Positions 7,454 through 14,089 of a stretch of DNA of 27,082 nt are shown here, piece by piece (the stretch's first letter is position 1; every line of letters starts with the position of its first letter). A model generated the notes under the pieces. It was given only the letters and a program-made list of their open reading frames with translations, made no database searches and was not told where the DNA came from. Both the position numbers and the translations under genes were made by a program. The DNA comes from Candidatus Pacearchaeota archaeon (GTDB lineage Archaea; Nanobdellota; Nanobdellia; Pacearchaeales; GW2011-AR1). The stretch is from contig NZDU01000016.1 of the NCBI GenBank assembly GCA_002688875.1, positions 1-27,082 on the forward strand. Reading direction: 5' to 3'.

Positions 7454-8926
7454 ATGAGTAAGAAGGATAAATTAAAAAATGGGAATGCTAAAGATAACAA
7501 AGGTATTAGTGTGAATAAGGATGATTTTTCTGAGTGGTATTCTCAAATTGTTCAGAAGGCTGAACTTGGTGATTTAAGATATAATGTGAAGGGGTTTTTG
7601 GTTTTTCAACCTTGGAGTGTTTTGTGTATGGAGAAGATGTATAGATATTTTGAAAAGGCTTTACAGTCTAATGGGCATAATCCTTATTTCTTTCCGACTT
7701 TAATTCCTGAGGAGAATTTTAATAAAGAGGCAGGTCATGTAAAGGGATTTTCACCTGAGGTTTTTTGGGTTACTCATGGGGGAGATACTAAACTAACTGA
7801 GAGGTTGGCTATGAGGCCGAGTTCTGAGACGGCTTTTTATCAAATGTTTAATTTATGGGTGAGGAGTTATAAAGATTTACCATTTAAGACCTATCAGAGG
7901 GCTAATGTTTTTAGATATGAGACGAAGGCAACAAGGCCTTTTTTGAGAAGTAGGGAATTTCATTGGATTGAGACACATTGTTGCTTTGCGACTTTTGAAG
8001 ATGCAATGAAACAAGTAGAAGAAGATATGGAAGTTACTAAGGATATTTTGCATGATATTTTTGGGTTGCCTTTTTTGTTTTTTGAGAGGCCAGGATGGGA
8101 TAAGTTTCCGGGTGCTGAGAGAACTTTTGCAGCTGATGTATTAAATCCAGATGGTAGGGTTGTGCAACAACCTTCAACTCATGTTATTAAACAAGATTTT
8201 GTAAAGGCGTTTGATATTAAATATGTTGATAAGGATGGAAAGGAGAAATATGTTTGGACGACTTGTTATGGTCCTGCAATGTCTCGTATTTTTGCTAGTG
8301 TAGTTATTGTTCATGGGGATGATAAGGGATTAAGGTTTCCTTGGGAAATTGCACCTCGGCATGTAGTGATTGTTCCTATTGGGGATGATAAGAGTTTGAT
8401 AAAAAAAGCAGAGGAGTTAAAGAAGGTCATTGGTGAGATAGGTGAAGTAATAATTGATGATAGTGATAAGAGTAATGGTGAAAAGTTTAATGAGTGGGAG
8501 ATGAAAGGGATTCCAGTAAGGATAGATTTGGGGAAAAGAGATATGAAAGATCATAAGTTAACCGTTTTTAGGAGAGATTTGAATAAGAAAGAAGTAATTA
8601 ATGAGAAGGATTTGATTAAGTATCTGGAAAAGGTTAAGAAAGAAAGTTTGAAGAATCTTATGAGGCAAGCTGATAGTTTGTTTAATGATAGGATTAAGAA
8701 TGTTAAGAATATTAACGAGATGAAGAAAGCGATTCTTGATGGGAATATTGTTAGGTGTGGGTTTTGTTCAATTGATGCTAATGGGGAGAAGTGTGCTACG
8801 ATTGTTGAGAAGGATGTTGGGGCCAAGGTTAGGGGATCTAATTTAGTGAAAGAGAAGGCAAGTGGTAAGTGTGTTATTTGTAATAAAAAATCTAAGAATG
8901 TGGTTTATATTGCTCGGGATTATTGA
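7454..8926 (+). CDS. proS: Prolyl-tRNA synthetase, archaeal type
   Basis: ProRS charges tRNA-Pro with proline. At 490 residues this is the short archaeal/eukaryotic form without the bacterial editing insertion. Visible are the class II motifs: motif 1 region around GHNPYFFPTLIPEE, motif 2 YQRANVFRYETKATRPFLRS, and the motif 3 region with IVHGDDKGLRFPWEIAPRH. The anticodon-binding domain follows, then a C-terminal Cys-rich zinc-binding domain (RCGFC...KC...KCVICNKK). The chain ends in Tyr, as is usual for this type. The ATG at 7454 is chosen over the TTG at 7448 because TTTAAAA (~7426-7432) lies ~26 bases upstream. The first 25 residues are a Lys/Asn-rich extension. Confidence 0.95.
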   Translation: MSKKDKLKNGNAKDNKGISVNKDDFSEWYSQIVQKAELGDLRYNVKGFLVFQPWSVLCMEKMYRYFEKALQSNGHNPYFFPTLIPEENFNKEAGHVKGFSPEVFWVTHGGDTKLTERLAMRPSSETAFYQMFNLWVRSYKDLPFKTYQRANVFRYETKATRPFLRSREFHWIETHCCFATFEDAMKQVEEDMEVTKDILHDIFGLPFLFFERPGWDKFPGAERTFAADVLNPDGRVVQQPSTHVIKQDFVKAFDIKYVDKDGKEKYVWTTCYGPAMSRIFASVVIVHGDDKGLRFPWEIAPRHVVIVPIGDDKSLIKKAEELKKVIGEIGEVIIDDSDKSNGEKFNEWEMKGIPVRIDLGKRDMKDHKLTVFRRDLNKKEVINEKDLIKYLEKVKKESLKNLMRQADSLFNDRIKNVKNINEMKKAILDGNIVRCGFCSIDANGEKCATIVEKDVGAKVRGSNLVKEKASGKCVICNKKSKNVVYIARDY

Positions 8927-9015
8927 TAAGAAGATTTTTATAGGGGTTTAGGAATTTTAGTTTTTTGTGGTTTTTGAAAGGGAAGGTTTATAAGTTATGA
9001 TTATTGGGGGTTTTT

Positions 9016-9324
9016 ATGAAAGAGATTAGGGATAAACATGCTCAAGAAGATAAGCCTATGTATTCGGAAATGGTAAGAAAAATGTATCCTGAGTTGGCTA
9101 CGGGTCGTTTGGGTGTTACTGTTTCTACTTTGAGTATGGATCATTTAGTGGATTTGGTTTTTGGATTTCCGCTTAAGGATGTTGTTTCTAGTTATGGGAA
9201 TAAACAAATTTCTCAACTTCCCAAAACTCCTACAGAAACTAGATCTTTTGAGGATATAGTAGCTGGCGACAGGAAAAGGCAGTACGATCTGAATACTACT
9301 AGAAGTATTGATGTTCATTATTAA
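9016..9324 (+). CDS. Small unknown soluble protein
   Basis: I do not recognise this 102-residue protein. It has no membrane segment or Cys cluster. The middle (about residues 28-60) is hydrophobic enough to fold; the C-terminus is polar. The ATG at 9016 is used rather than the TTG at 9004, since TTTATAA (8988-8994) lies 25 bases before it. The stop codon overlaps that of deoxyhypusine synthase on the other strand by a few bases, so the two genes converge with no room for separate terminators. Confidence 0.6.
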   Translation: MKEIRDKHAQEDKPMYSEMVRKMYPELATGRLGVTVSTLSMDHLVDLVFGFPLKDVVSSYGNKQISQLPKTPTETRSFEDIVAGDRKRQYDLNTTRSIDVHY

Positions 9325-10379
9325 TCCTTAAAACACCTAGCAACAATAAGTGGAAATAATAAAGTTGCATCACCGAAAACTTTTATTGAAGTTGGTTCTT
9401 TATCTAAGACACCTACGGTTTCTTCGATGGAGCTTCCCTTATTACTAGGTTTGAGTTTTCCCCAGCTTACTGCTTCGTCGGGCCTTGCGTTGGAGTCGGC
9501 TCCGTCCCATTCTTCGCCGGTGTTGATGTAGACGGAGTAATCGCTACCGTTTCGCATCATGTTGGTGTTTAGGATGTGGTGTTTCATTATTCCTCGTCCT
9601 AGGATTATTAGTCCGGTTTTTTTTCTTGTTATTGTGTATTCGTTTAGTTTGTGGATGTCGTTGGCTATGTCTATTTTGAAATCTGGGTGTTTGTATTGGA
9701 AGAAGTGGATCATGTCGCCTAAACTGCCGTCGGTTATGGCTGGACAGTAAACATCTATGTCGTTTTTGTAGCACCAGTAATAGATGCTGTTTGGGTTGTT
9801 TATTTTTTTACCTAGAATTTTAATAAGTTCTGAGACTGTTATGATTTTTCCTGTTGCTTTTTGGTTTTCGTAAATTTCTTCTAAGATCGGGTTTATGAAA
9901 TCTTCGAATTTGCAGTAGCGTTCGTTTGGTACGAAGATGTTTCCGGTTCTGTTGACTCCTTCTTTGTTTAGTAGTTCTCCGGATGCTGAGAAGGTTCCTA
10001 GTTTGAAATCGCCTAAGCATTTTATTATGTCTTCTTCGATTCCTCCGGCGGTTGTGACTATTGTGTGGATTTTGTTATGTTCTGCTAAGTATCTGAAAAT
10101 GTCTCTTAATCCTGATGTTACCATATTGCTTGTGTATCCTAAGTAGATGGTTACTTTTTCTTCTTGCATTTTGTTTATTATGTTTATTGCTTTGGCTAGA
10201 TGGGTTGCTTGGAATCCTGTTGTTAGGTAGGAGTCTAATAGCTTTTCGTAGTTAAGTGGTTGGTTGAAATCGTAGCCTTTGATTTTTAGTCCTGTTGGTT
10301 CTATTGAGGAGAACATGACGTTGTCTCTGCCTGTTTGTTCTGGGGATTTTTTGTTGTTGTTTGATGGTTGATTTGACAT
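9321..10379 (-). CDS. dys: Deoxyhypusine synthase
   Basis: The enzyme transfers the aminobutyl group of spermidine, with NAD, onto one lysine of initiation factor aIF5A, the first step of hypusine formation. The 352-residue length is normal. Seen in order: YTSNMVTSGLRD and TTAGGIEEDIIK (NAD-binding region), the SIYYWCYKNDIDVYCPAITDG segment, and the catalytic block GEEWDGADSNARPDEAVSWGK, whose last Lys (about residue 308) forms the enzyme-substrate intermediate. The first ~20 residues are a polar extension. A TATA-like TTAATTATAT lies just upstream on the minus strand. It is a strong marker of an archaeal genome. Confidence 0.96.
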   Translation of the reverse strand: MSNQPSNNNKKSPEQTGRDNVMFSSIEPTGLKIKGYDFNQPLNYEKLLDSYLTTGFQATHLAKAINIINKMQEEKVTIYLGYTSNMVTSGLRDIFRYLAEHNKIHTIVTTAGGIEEDIIKCLGDFKLGTFSASGELLNKEGVNRTGNIFVPNERYCKFEDFINPILEEIYENQKATGKIITVSELIKILGKKINNPNSIYYWCYKNDIDVYCPAITDGSLGDMIHFFQYKHPDFKIDIANDIHKLNEYTITRKKTGLIILGRGIMKHHILNTNMMRNGSDYSVYINTGEEWDGADSNARPDEAVSWGKLKPSNKGSSIEETVGVLDKEPTSIKVFGDATLLFPLIVARCFKD

Positions 10380-10531
10380 TGTATTGATATAATTAATGGA
10401 TTTTAATTAGGGAACACTAGTTAGAATTACTTTGGTATTGCTAGGGATTCTTGCAATGTTGTTGTGTTCATGATTTTATTGAATTGTTTTGGTATATAAA
10501 TGTTTATAATTTAATGAGTTGATATGAATCG

Positions 10532-10831
10532 ATGATTACTGCAAGAAATGCTGTTATTCCTTTGGTTATGGGTTTATTAGCCAATATAATCTCAGGATAT
10601 TTATTTTATCTGAATATAATCAATTTTAATTTGTTTTTATATCTTATAATTGGATCTATATTTGTAATTGTGATTTTGATAACTCAGGCCAATAATTATG
10701 AGATTGAGACGAGATTGACTAGTCAGGAAAAATTGCAGGGTTTATTTATGGAAAAGCTTAAAATACATGAACAGCTTATAGATATTAAAGTGGAATTGAG
10801 GGAACTAAAGAGAGAGGTTTTTGGCTCATGA
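10532..10831 (+). CDS. Small membrane protein with coiled-coil tail
   Basis: The 99-residue protein has two membrane helices (about residues 8-29 and 33-52) and a C-terminal charged heptad-like helix (LKIHEQLIDIKVELRELKREV) likely to form a coiled coil in the cytosol. I do not recognise a family. TTTATAATT at 10503-10511 is ~25 bases before the ATG. The stop codon overlaps the ATG of the next tiny gene (ATGA), suggesting a coupled pair whose products may act together in the membrane. Confidence 0.6.
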   Translation: MITARNAVIPLVMGLLANIISGYLFYLNIINFNLFLYLIIGSIFVIVILITQANNYEIETRLTSQEKLQGLFMEKLKIHEQLIDIKVELRELKREVFGS

Positions 10832-10935
10832 AAAAAGGAGATCCTGCTGATGTAGTATTAGATATATTGAAGTATGGGTTGATAATATCGATGGTTGTGA
10901 TATTAGGGTATGGGGTTTTTAGGTTGTTGGTTTAG
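10828..10935 (+). CDS. 35-residue single-helix membrane peptide
   Basis: This frame starts at ATG 10828, overlapping the previous stop by 4 bases, and ends at TAG 10933-10935. The peptide has a charged N-terminus (MKKGDPADVV), then one hydrophobic helix of about 18 residues ending in FRLLV. Coupling to the upstream membrane gene and an AGAGG-like sequence ~12 bases before the ATG support translation. Such tiny proteins often act as subunits or regulators of a membrane partner. No family is recognised. Confidence 0.5.
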   Translation: MKKGDPADVVLDILKYGLIISMVVILGYGVFRLLV

Positions 10936-10967
10936 AGAGTGGTAGATTAACTCTAATAAATAAAAAA

Positions 10968-11020
10968 GAAAAAGGGTTCGATTTGAATGGTTGAACCCAA
11001 CTACCTGATACACAATGTTT
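10968..11020 (-). ncRNA. Candidate tRNA-directed small RNA or tRNA-derived element (copy 2)
   Basis: On the plus strand, 11005-11020 (CTGATACACAATGTTT) matches 15 of 16 bases of the anticodon loop and 3' stem of the tRNA-like gene at 11071, and 10974-10983 (GGGTTCGATT) matches 9 of 10 bases of its T arm. The minus-strand RNA would pair with both segments, the differences giving G-U pairs. The minus strand also has a hairpin GGGTTC/GAACCC (10998-10993 with 10979-10974) followed by TTTTTCTTTTTT, resembling an intrinsic terminator. The TATA at 11039-11048 would start it near 11018. A CAACTA/TAGTTG stem (10998-11003, 11025-11030) brackets the anticodon copy, as in the copy at 1829. Transcription is inferred. 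Confidence 0.45.
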
Positions 11021-11038
11021 ACTTTAGTTGCTGGAGGT

Positions 11039-11048
11039 ATTTAAATAT
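11039..11048. promoter_or_regulatory. Near-symmetric TATA element, possibly bidirectional
   Basis: TATTTAAATA is its own reverse complement. It is centred ~27 bases upstream of the tRNA-like gene at 11071 (plus strand) and ~25 bases upstream of the predicted 5' end of the minus-strand element ending near 11018. One TBP site could therefore serve both RNAs. Confidence 0.5.
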
Positions 11049-11070
11049 TTCATTTTGTTTTTGTGTTTGC

Positions 11071-11152
11071 GCTGGAGTGGCAGAATGGTTATTGCAGCTG
11101 TCTGATACACAGTGTTTCTTAGAGGTTATGGGTTTGATTCCTATTTTCGGCG
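11071..11152 (+). tRNA. Class II tRNA-like gene with Ile anticodon (GAT), non-canonical
   Basis: A cloverleaf can be drawn: acceptor GCTGGAG/TTTCGGC (three G-U), D arm GCAG/TTGC with GG in loop AATGGTTA, anticodon stem GCTGT/ACAGT with loop CTGATAC (anticodon GAT at 11104-11106), a 14-base variable region, T arm ATGGG-TTTGATT-CCTAT, and discriminator G. The long variable region, the GGAGTGGC...GAATGGTTA start and G73 are serine/leucine-type features (G73 favours Ser), yet the anticodon reads Ile codons. The T loop has T at position 56 where C is nearly universal, and many pairs are G-U. It has a TATA box at the right distance. It may be a decaying gene or a specialised one. Confidence 0.6.
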
Positions 11153-11272
11153 TTTACTTACGTGTGATAGGATAAATATTAATGGAATACAATATATTAC
11201 TGATCTCGGGCGATTACATTGTATAACTTATTAAATAGAAATGTTTAAAAAGAGGCTATTATTATTGAATTT

Positions 11273-11608
11273 ATGACAGAATATAATGAAGCACAAGTTT
11301 GGTCTGTAGTTCATGGAAACAACCATCCATCATTACAGGGCGATGAAAGATCAATATCTGGATATATACCTTTGGTTGAAGAATTGTTTCCTGGTATAAA
11401 CTATTTTTCTACGACTGGATTTAATCAAGTTATAAGAGATTATGCTCAACCTGCATTGAAGAAATTATTTCCAGAAATGGTTGATAAACCTGCAGATGAA
11501 GTAAGTAGGGATAGAACTGTTAATGTAGATGCCTTCTTACCTTCTGATGGATATGAGCATTCAGATAATCCAGAATGGAAGGGTCAATTAGAAGCACTTT
11601 TAGCATAA
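11273..11608 (+). CDS. Unknown 111-residue protein, foreign-looking composition
   Basis: I do not recognise this soluble, acidic protein. It has no membrane segment or obvious motif. TTTAAAA at 11244-11250 is centred ~26 bases before the ATG, so it looks like a normal leaderless gene. Codon use is A- and C-richer than in neighbouring housekeeping genes, which are strongly G-rich on the coding strand. With the next gene it may be a transferred block beside the tRNA-like gene. A repeated structured element (11641-11690) follows it. Confidence 0.55.
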   Translation: MTEYNEAQVWSVVHGNNHPSLQGDERSISGYIPLVEELFPGINYFSTTGFNQVIRDYAQPALKKLFPEMVDKPADEVSRDRTVNVDAFLPSDGYEHSDNPEWKGQLEALLA

Positions 11609-11640
11609 ATTTTTAAATGGTTCATTAGATTGACATTCTT

Positions 11641-11690
11641 AATTATAAGGGTACAAAACAAATTCATTCTGCTGAGTGGTAGTGTATTTA
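11641..11690 (+). ncRNA. Repeated structured element, left copy (candidate ~50-base RNA)
   Basis: The stretch from GGTACAAAACAAATTCATTC (11650-11669) through the hairpin TGCTG-AGTGG-TAGTG (11670-11684) and a T-rich tail is closely similar to 12512-12553. Almost all differences between the copies up to the end of the hairpin are transitions that keep the hairpin paired through G-U. A TATA-like TTTTTAAAT (11611-11619) is ~35 bases before the conserved part, about the same distance as in the right copy. It could be a small RNA, or a terminator for the gene ending at 11608. Confidence 0.4.
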
Positions 11691-11699
11691 TTAAATCAT

Positions 11700-12407
11700 T
11701 TATTGATTATCTAATAACTCCTGCATCCTATTAATTGCACTATCTGTTTTTAGAGTAATATAAGCACGTGCATCAGATAATCCTGGAGTTCCACCTCCTT
11801 CAGGTCTCATTAATTCAAATGCTTCACTTGTAAACAAATTTGCATTAGGCAGAGAAAGATTCTGTAAGACTGCTACTAATCCATTAGAAACTGAAGAAAC
11901 AAAATTGCCATTAAGTTCCTTAGCTCTTAAGACTTTTTGTCTATAGAAATCTAATTTTTTATCTTCAACACATCCTATTAGAAGAGCATAATTACCTATT
12001 GAAGTTCCAAAATTATTATCAGATAAACTATCCATAATACTAAGTTCTATTGCCCCATCAACAAAGAGAGACCTATTATTACCATGGACTTCTTCCTCTC
12101 CAAAGAATGAACTTTGATGTGTTCTCAAATGATATGCAAAACTTGTTACATGACCTATTCTTAGTTTTTTTGAAGTTGCTTTCATAAAATCTTCATAAAC
12201 AGTATCCATAAATAATTCAGAATATTCTAATGGAACTGAAAGAGCATATAATCTTATTTGTTTTTTCCCAGAATTAGTTTCATTTCTACTTAAATGTTGA
12301 AAAAAATCTGCTTCTGTTTCAACCCCTTCAAAAGCTAAATATTCTTTTTGTTTAGAATCTACTTCTTTACTATGCTTATCCAATCCATCATAATCTATTC
12401 CACTCAT
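11700..12407 (-). CDS. Unknown protein flanked by a direct repeat
   Basis: I do not recognise this ~235-residue soluble protein; it has no membrane helix and no clear catalytic motif. I start it at ATG 12407. The frame also has a TTG at 12434, but the TATA-like element (about 12448-12458, minus strand) is too close to that codon for it to be translated from a normal transcript start. The gene lies between two copies of a structured ~45-base element (11650-11690 and 12512-12553). Its composition is A-rich, like the gene at 11273, which suggests transfer. The Gly-rich EGGGTPG turn near the C-terminus is the most distinctive feature. Confidence 0.6.
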   Translation of the reverse strand: MSGIDYDGLDKHSKEVDSKQKEYLAFEGVETEADFFQHLSRNETNSGKKQIRLYALSVPLEYSELFMDTVYEDFMKATSKKLRIGHVTSFAYHLRTHQSSFFGEEEVHGNNRSLFVDGAIELSIMDSLSDNNFGTSIGNYALLIGCVEDKKLDFYRQKVLRAKELNGNFVSSVSNGLVAVLQNLSLPNANLFTSEAFELMRPEGGGTPGLSDARAYITLKTDSAINRMQELLDNQ

Positions 12408-12504
12408 TTTACTACTAAACTTCCTTATTTTCAATAAAAAGATGGCTATTTAATAATTTATATTATGCAAGGATTATATAAATTCTAATCACCTAATTAC
12501 AATA

Positions 12505-12553
12505 ATTTAATGGCACAAAGCAAATTCATTCTGCCGAGTAACGGCGTTTTTTT
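12505..12553 (+). ncRNA. Repeated structured element, right copy, with intrinsic-terminator shape
   Basis: GGCACAAAGCAAATTCATTC (12512-12531) is followed by the hairpin TGCCG-AGTAA-CGGCG (12532-12546) and seven T's (12547-12553). TTATATAAATT near 12474-12484 is ~33 bases before the conserved part and would start an RNA near 12505, giving a ~49-base transcript with its own terminator. An alternative stem GGCA (12512-12515) with TGCC (12532-12535) competes with the hairpin. The left copy at 11650 preserves both pairings through compensating changes. Confidence 0.45.
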
Positions 12554-12577
12554 AGCAAATAGTATGAGAGTTATTAT

Positions 12578-13630
12578 TTATTTTCCCAAAATCTCCTCAA
12601 TCTTTTCTTTAAAAACAGGCAAGTCATCTTGTGACATTCTAGCTCCGGTGGCGTTTTTATGGCCACCTCCGGTGGCTCCCTCGATGTCTTTGATTGCTTC
12701 TAGAGTTAGTGAACGGACGTCGTTTTTCCATCTTAGGGAGATGTTGACCATGTCTTCTTTTTTATAGCCTATTATTATGAGTTTGTCTGGGAATTCGTAG
12801 CTTAGTTGGTTTGCTAGGTGTGAGCTTATACTTAAGTCTCCACCGTAGCTGAAGAAGATGAACTGGTTATTGGCTTGTTCTCTGGCTTTGGTTATTATTG
12901 ATTGGAATTTTGTGTTTATTTCGTTGAATTTTTCTAAGATGTGTTTTGTTTTGTTGTTTTCTTCTAGAATGTCGTAGGGGGATTTGACTTGGGACATTAG
13001 TTTCATCATTTTTACTACGTTTGTTGTTGTGTCTTTTAATGAGAAGTCTAGGATTCTAGCTATTTTTCCTATTTCTGAATTGTAGAGAATGTCGAAAGAG
13101 GGTTTTGGTCCTGCAGGTTTGGCTTTTCCTAGTTCTGGGAATTTTTCTAGGAATTCTGGGTAGAAATCTGGGAGATAGGCGTCGCTGATGCAACCTATTG
13201 TTGCTATCCAGATGTCTTCTTTGTTGTTTGTGATTTTGTAAGATAGGTAAGATACTGGTTCGCTGGTTTTGTCATTTAGGAAAGGATTGTAATAGCTTAT
13301 TAATGGATCGAGGGTTTTTTCTGTTGTTTGATGGTGGTCGATCCAGACTATGGGCAGGTTGGCTTGGGTTATTTTGTCTAGGAAATCTTGGGAGACGTCA
13401 GGTTTGTCTAGGATGAAGATGTAATCGGGTTTGAGTTCTTCTATACGTTTGAAATAAGTTGAGTCTAGTTCTGGGTAAGATTTTATTGGGATTCCTTTTC
13501 CTCGGTCTATGAATCTTCTTAATTGGAGAAAGCTGGTTAGGCCGTCGTTATCGTTATCGAAAAAGAATAAAGGGTTTTGGGCTTTTTCTAAATGGTCTCT
13601 TATTTCTGTTAGTTGTTTTTGGGTTAGCAT
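12578..13630 (-). CDS. DHH-DHHA1 family phosphoesterase (RecJ/NrnA-like)
   Basis: This family hydrolyses phosphodiester bonds in single-stranded nucleic acid, short oligonucleotides or cyclic dinucleotides, using two metal ions. The 350-residue protein shows DNDNDG (residues 25-30, the first metal-binding motif), the name-giving DHH (98-100), a conserved Asp in GCISDAYLP (about 150), and the C-terminal DHHA1 substrate-binding GGGHKNATGA (about 321-330). It resembles archaeal RecJ-like proteins that act in DNA repair or RNA turnover, but the substrate is not fixed by sequence. Its 3' end faces the repeated element at 12505-12553. Confidence 0.9.
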   Translation of the reverse strand: MLTQKQLTEIRDHLEKAQNPLFFFDNDNDGLTSFLQLRRFIDRGKGIPIKSYPELDSTYFKRIEELKPDYIFILDKPDVSQDFLDKITQANLPIVWIDHHQTTEKTLDPLISYYNPFLNDKTSEPVSYLSYKITNNKEDIWIATIGCISDAYLPDFYPEFLEKFPELGKAKPAGPKPSFDILYNSEIGKIARILDFSLKDTTTNVVKMMKLMSQVKSPYDILEENNKTKHILEKFNEINTKFQSIITKAREQANNQFIFFSYGGDLSISSHLANQLSYEFPDKLIIIGYKKEDMVNISLRWKNDVRSLTLEAIKDIEGATGGGHKNATGARMSQDDLPVFKEKIEEILGK

Positions 13631-13797
13631 TTTTGTTATAGGTTTATTTAGTTTGATAAGTTCAGTTTTTTAAGAGTTTGTGAGTGGGTTGGGATATATA
13701 AATGTTGGGGGTTTGTAGGATTGTTAACATACTGTCTCTGAAATGATGAAAAAACTATAATAATCTTTATAAATGAAAATCTAATTGTTATATTAAT

Positions 13798-14007
13798 ATG
13801 GATAAATGGTCGGAGATTTTGTTAGGACTTGTTCTAATTGTAATTGCGGTTTTGGTTTCGGCGTACTCGGGGGATTGGGTGGCTTGGGGGTTGTCGTTTA
13901 ACTTTGGATCTGCTGCATGGACCTTTCTTAAGGGAGGGTTGGTTTGGCTTGTTATAATGGTTGGATTGCTTTTCTTGATGTTAGGTATTAGTGACTTGAA
14001 GGATTAG
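13798..14007 (+). CDS. Small two-helix membrane protein
   Basis: The 69-residue protein has two long hydrophobic helices (about residues 6-24 and 44-64) joined by a Gly/Trp-rich loop, and ends in a charged SDLKD. It resembles a small membrane protein type I associate with Woesearchaeota-like genomes, from memory rather than from a search. TTTATAAAT (13766-13774) is ~28 bases before the ATG. It precedes the DUF2339 gene, which has its own TATA element. The function is unknown. Confidence 0.65.
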   Translation: MDKWSEILLGLVLIVIAVLVSAYSGDWVAWGLSFNFGSAAWTFLKGGLVWLVIMVGLLFLMLGISDLKD

Positions 14008-14089
14008 ACGTTGAGTTGATGAAGAATTGAGTATTTGTTTAGGCATTGGTAATGTTTATATAGTATTTTGTTATTTAAATTTTAGTAAG

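Noticed and set aside
6772..7500. 242-codon minus-strand frame opposite the carboxypeptidase and proS start
   Set aside because: It is a shadow of the G-rich coding strand, with Asn/Pro/Ile-rich meaningless composition and no promoter.
10987..11175. 62-codon plus-strand frame over the second element and the tRNA-like gene
   Set aside because: It covers a cloverleaf with its own TATA box and contains no protein-like pattern.
11650..12531. Direct repeats around the gene at 11700 read as insertion-sequence ends
   Set aside because: No transposase, terminal inverted repeats or target duplication is visible, and the repeats fit structured RNA better.
12510..12767. Plus-strand 85-codon reading frame over the start of the repeated element and the DHH gene 3' end
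   Set aside because: Most of it is antisense to the well-supported DHH gene, and the part in the repeat changes amino acids freely between copies while keeping RNA pairing.
13738..13749. CTGA followed by ATGATGA, resembling D' and C' boxes of a C/D guide RNA
   Set aside because: The spacing is only one base, and no outer C box upstream or D box downstream is found within guide-RNA distance.
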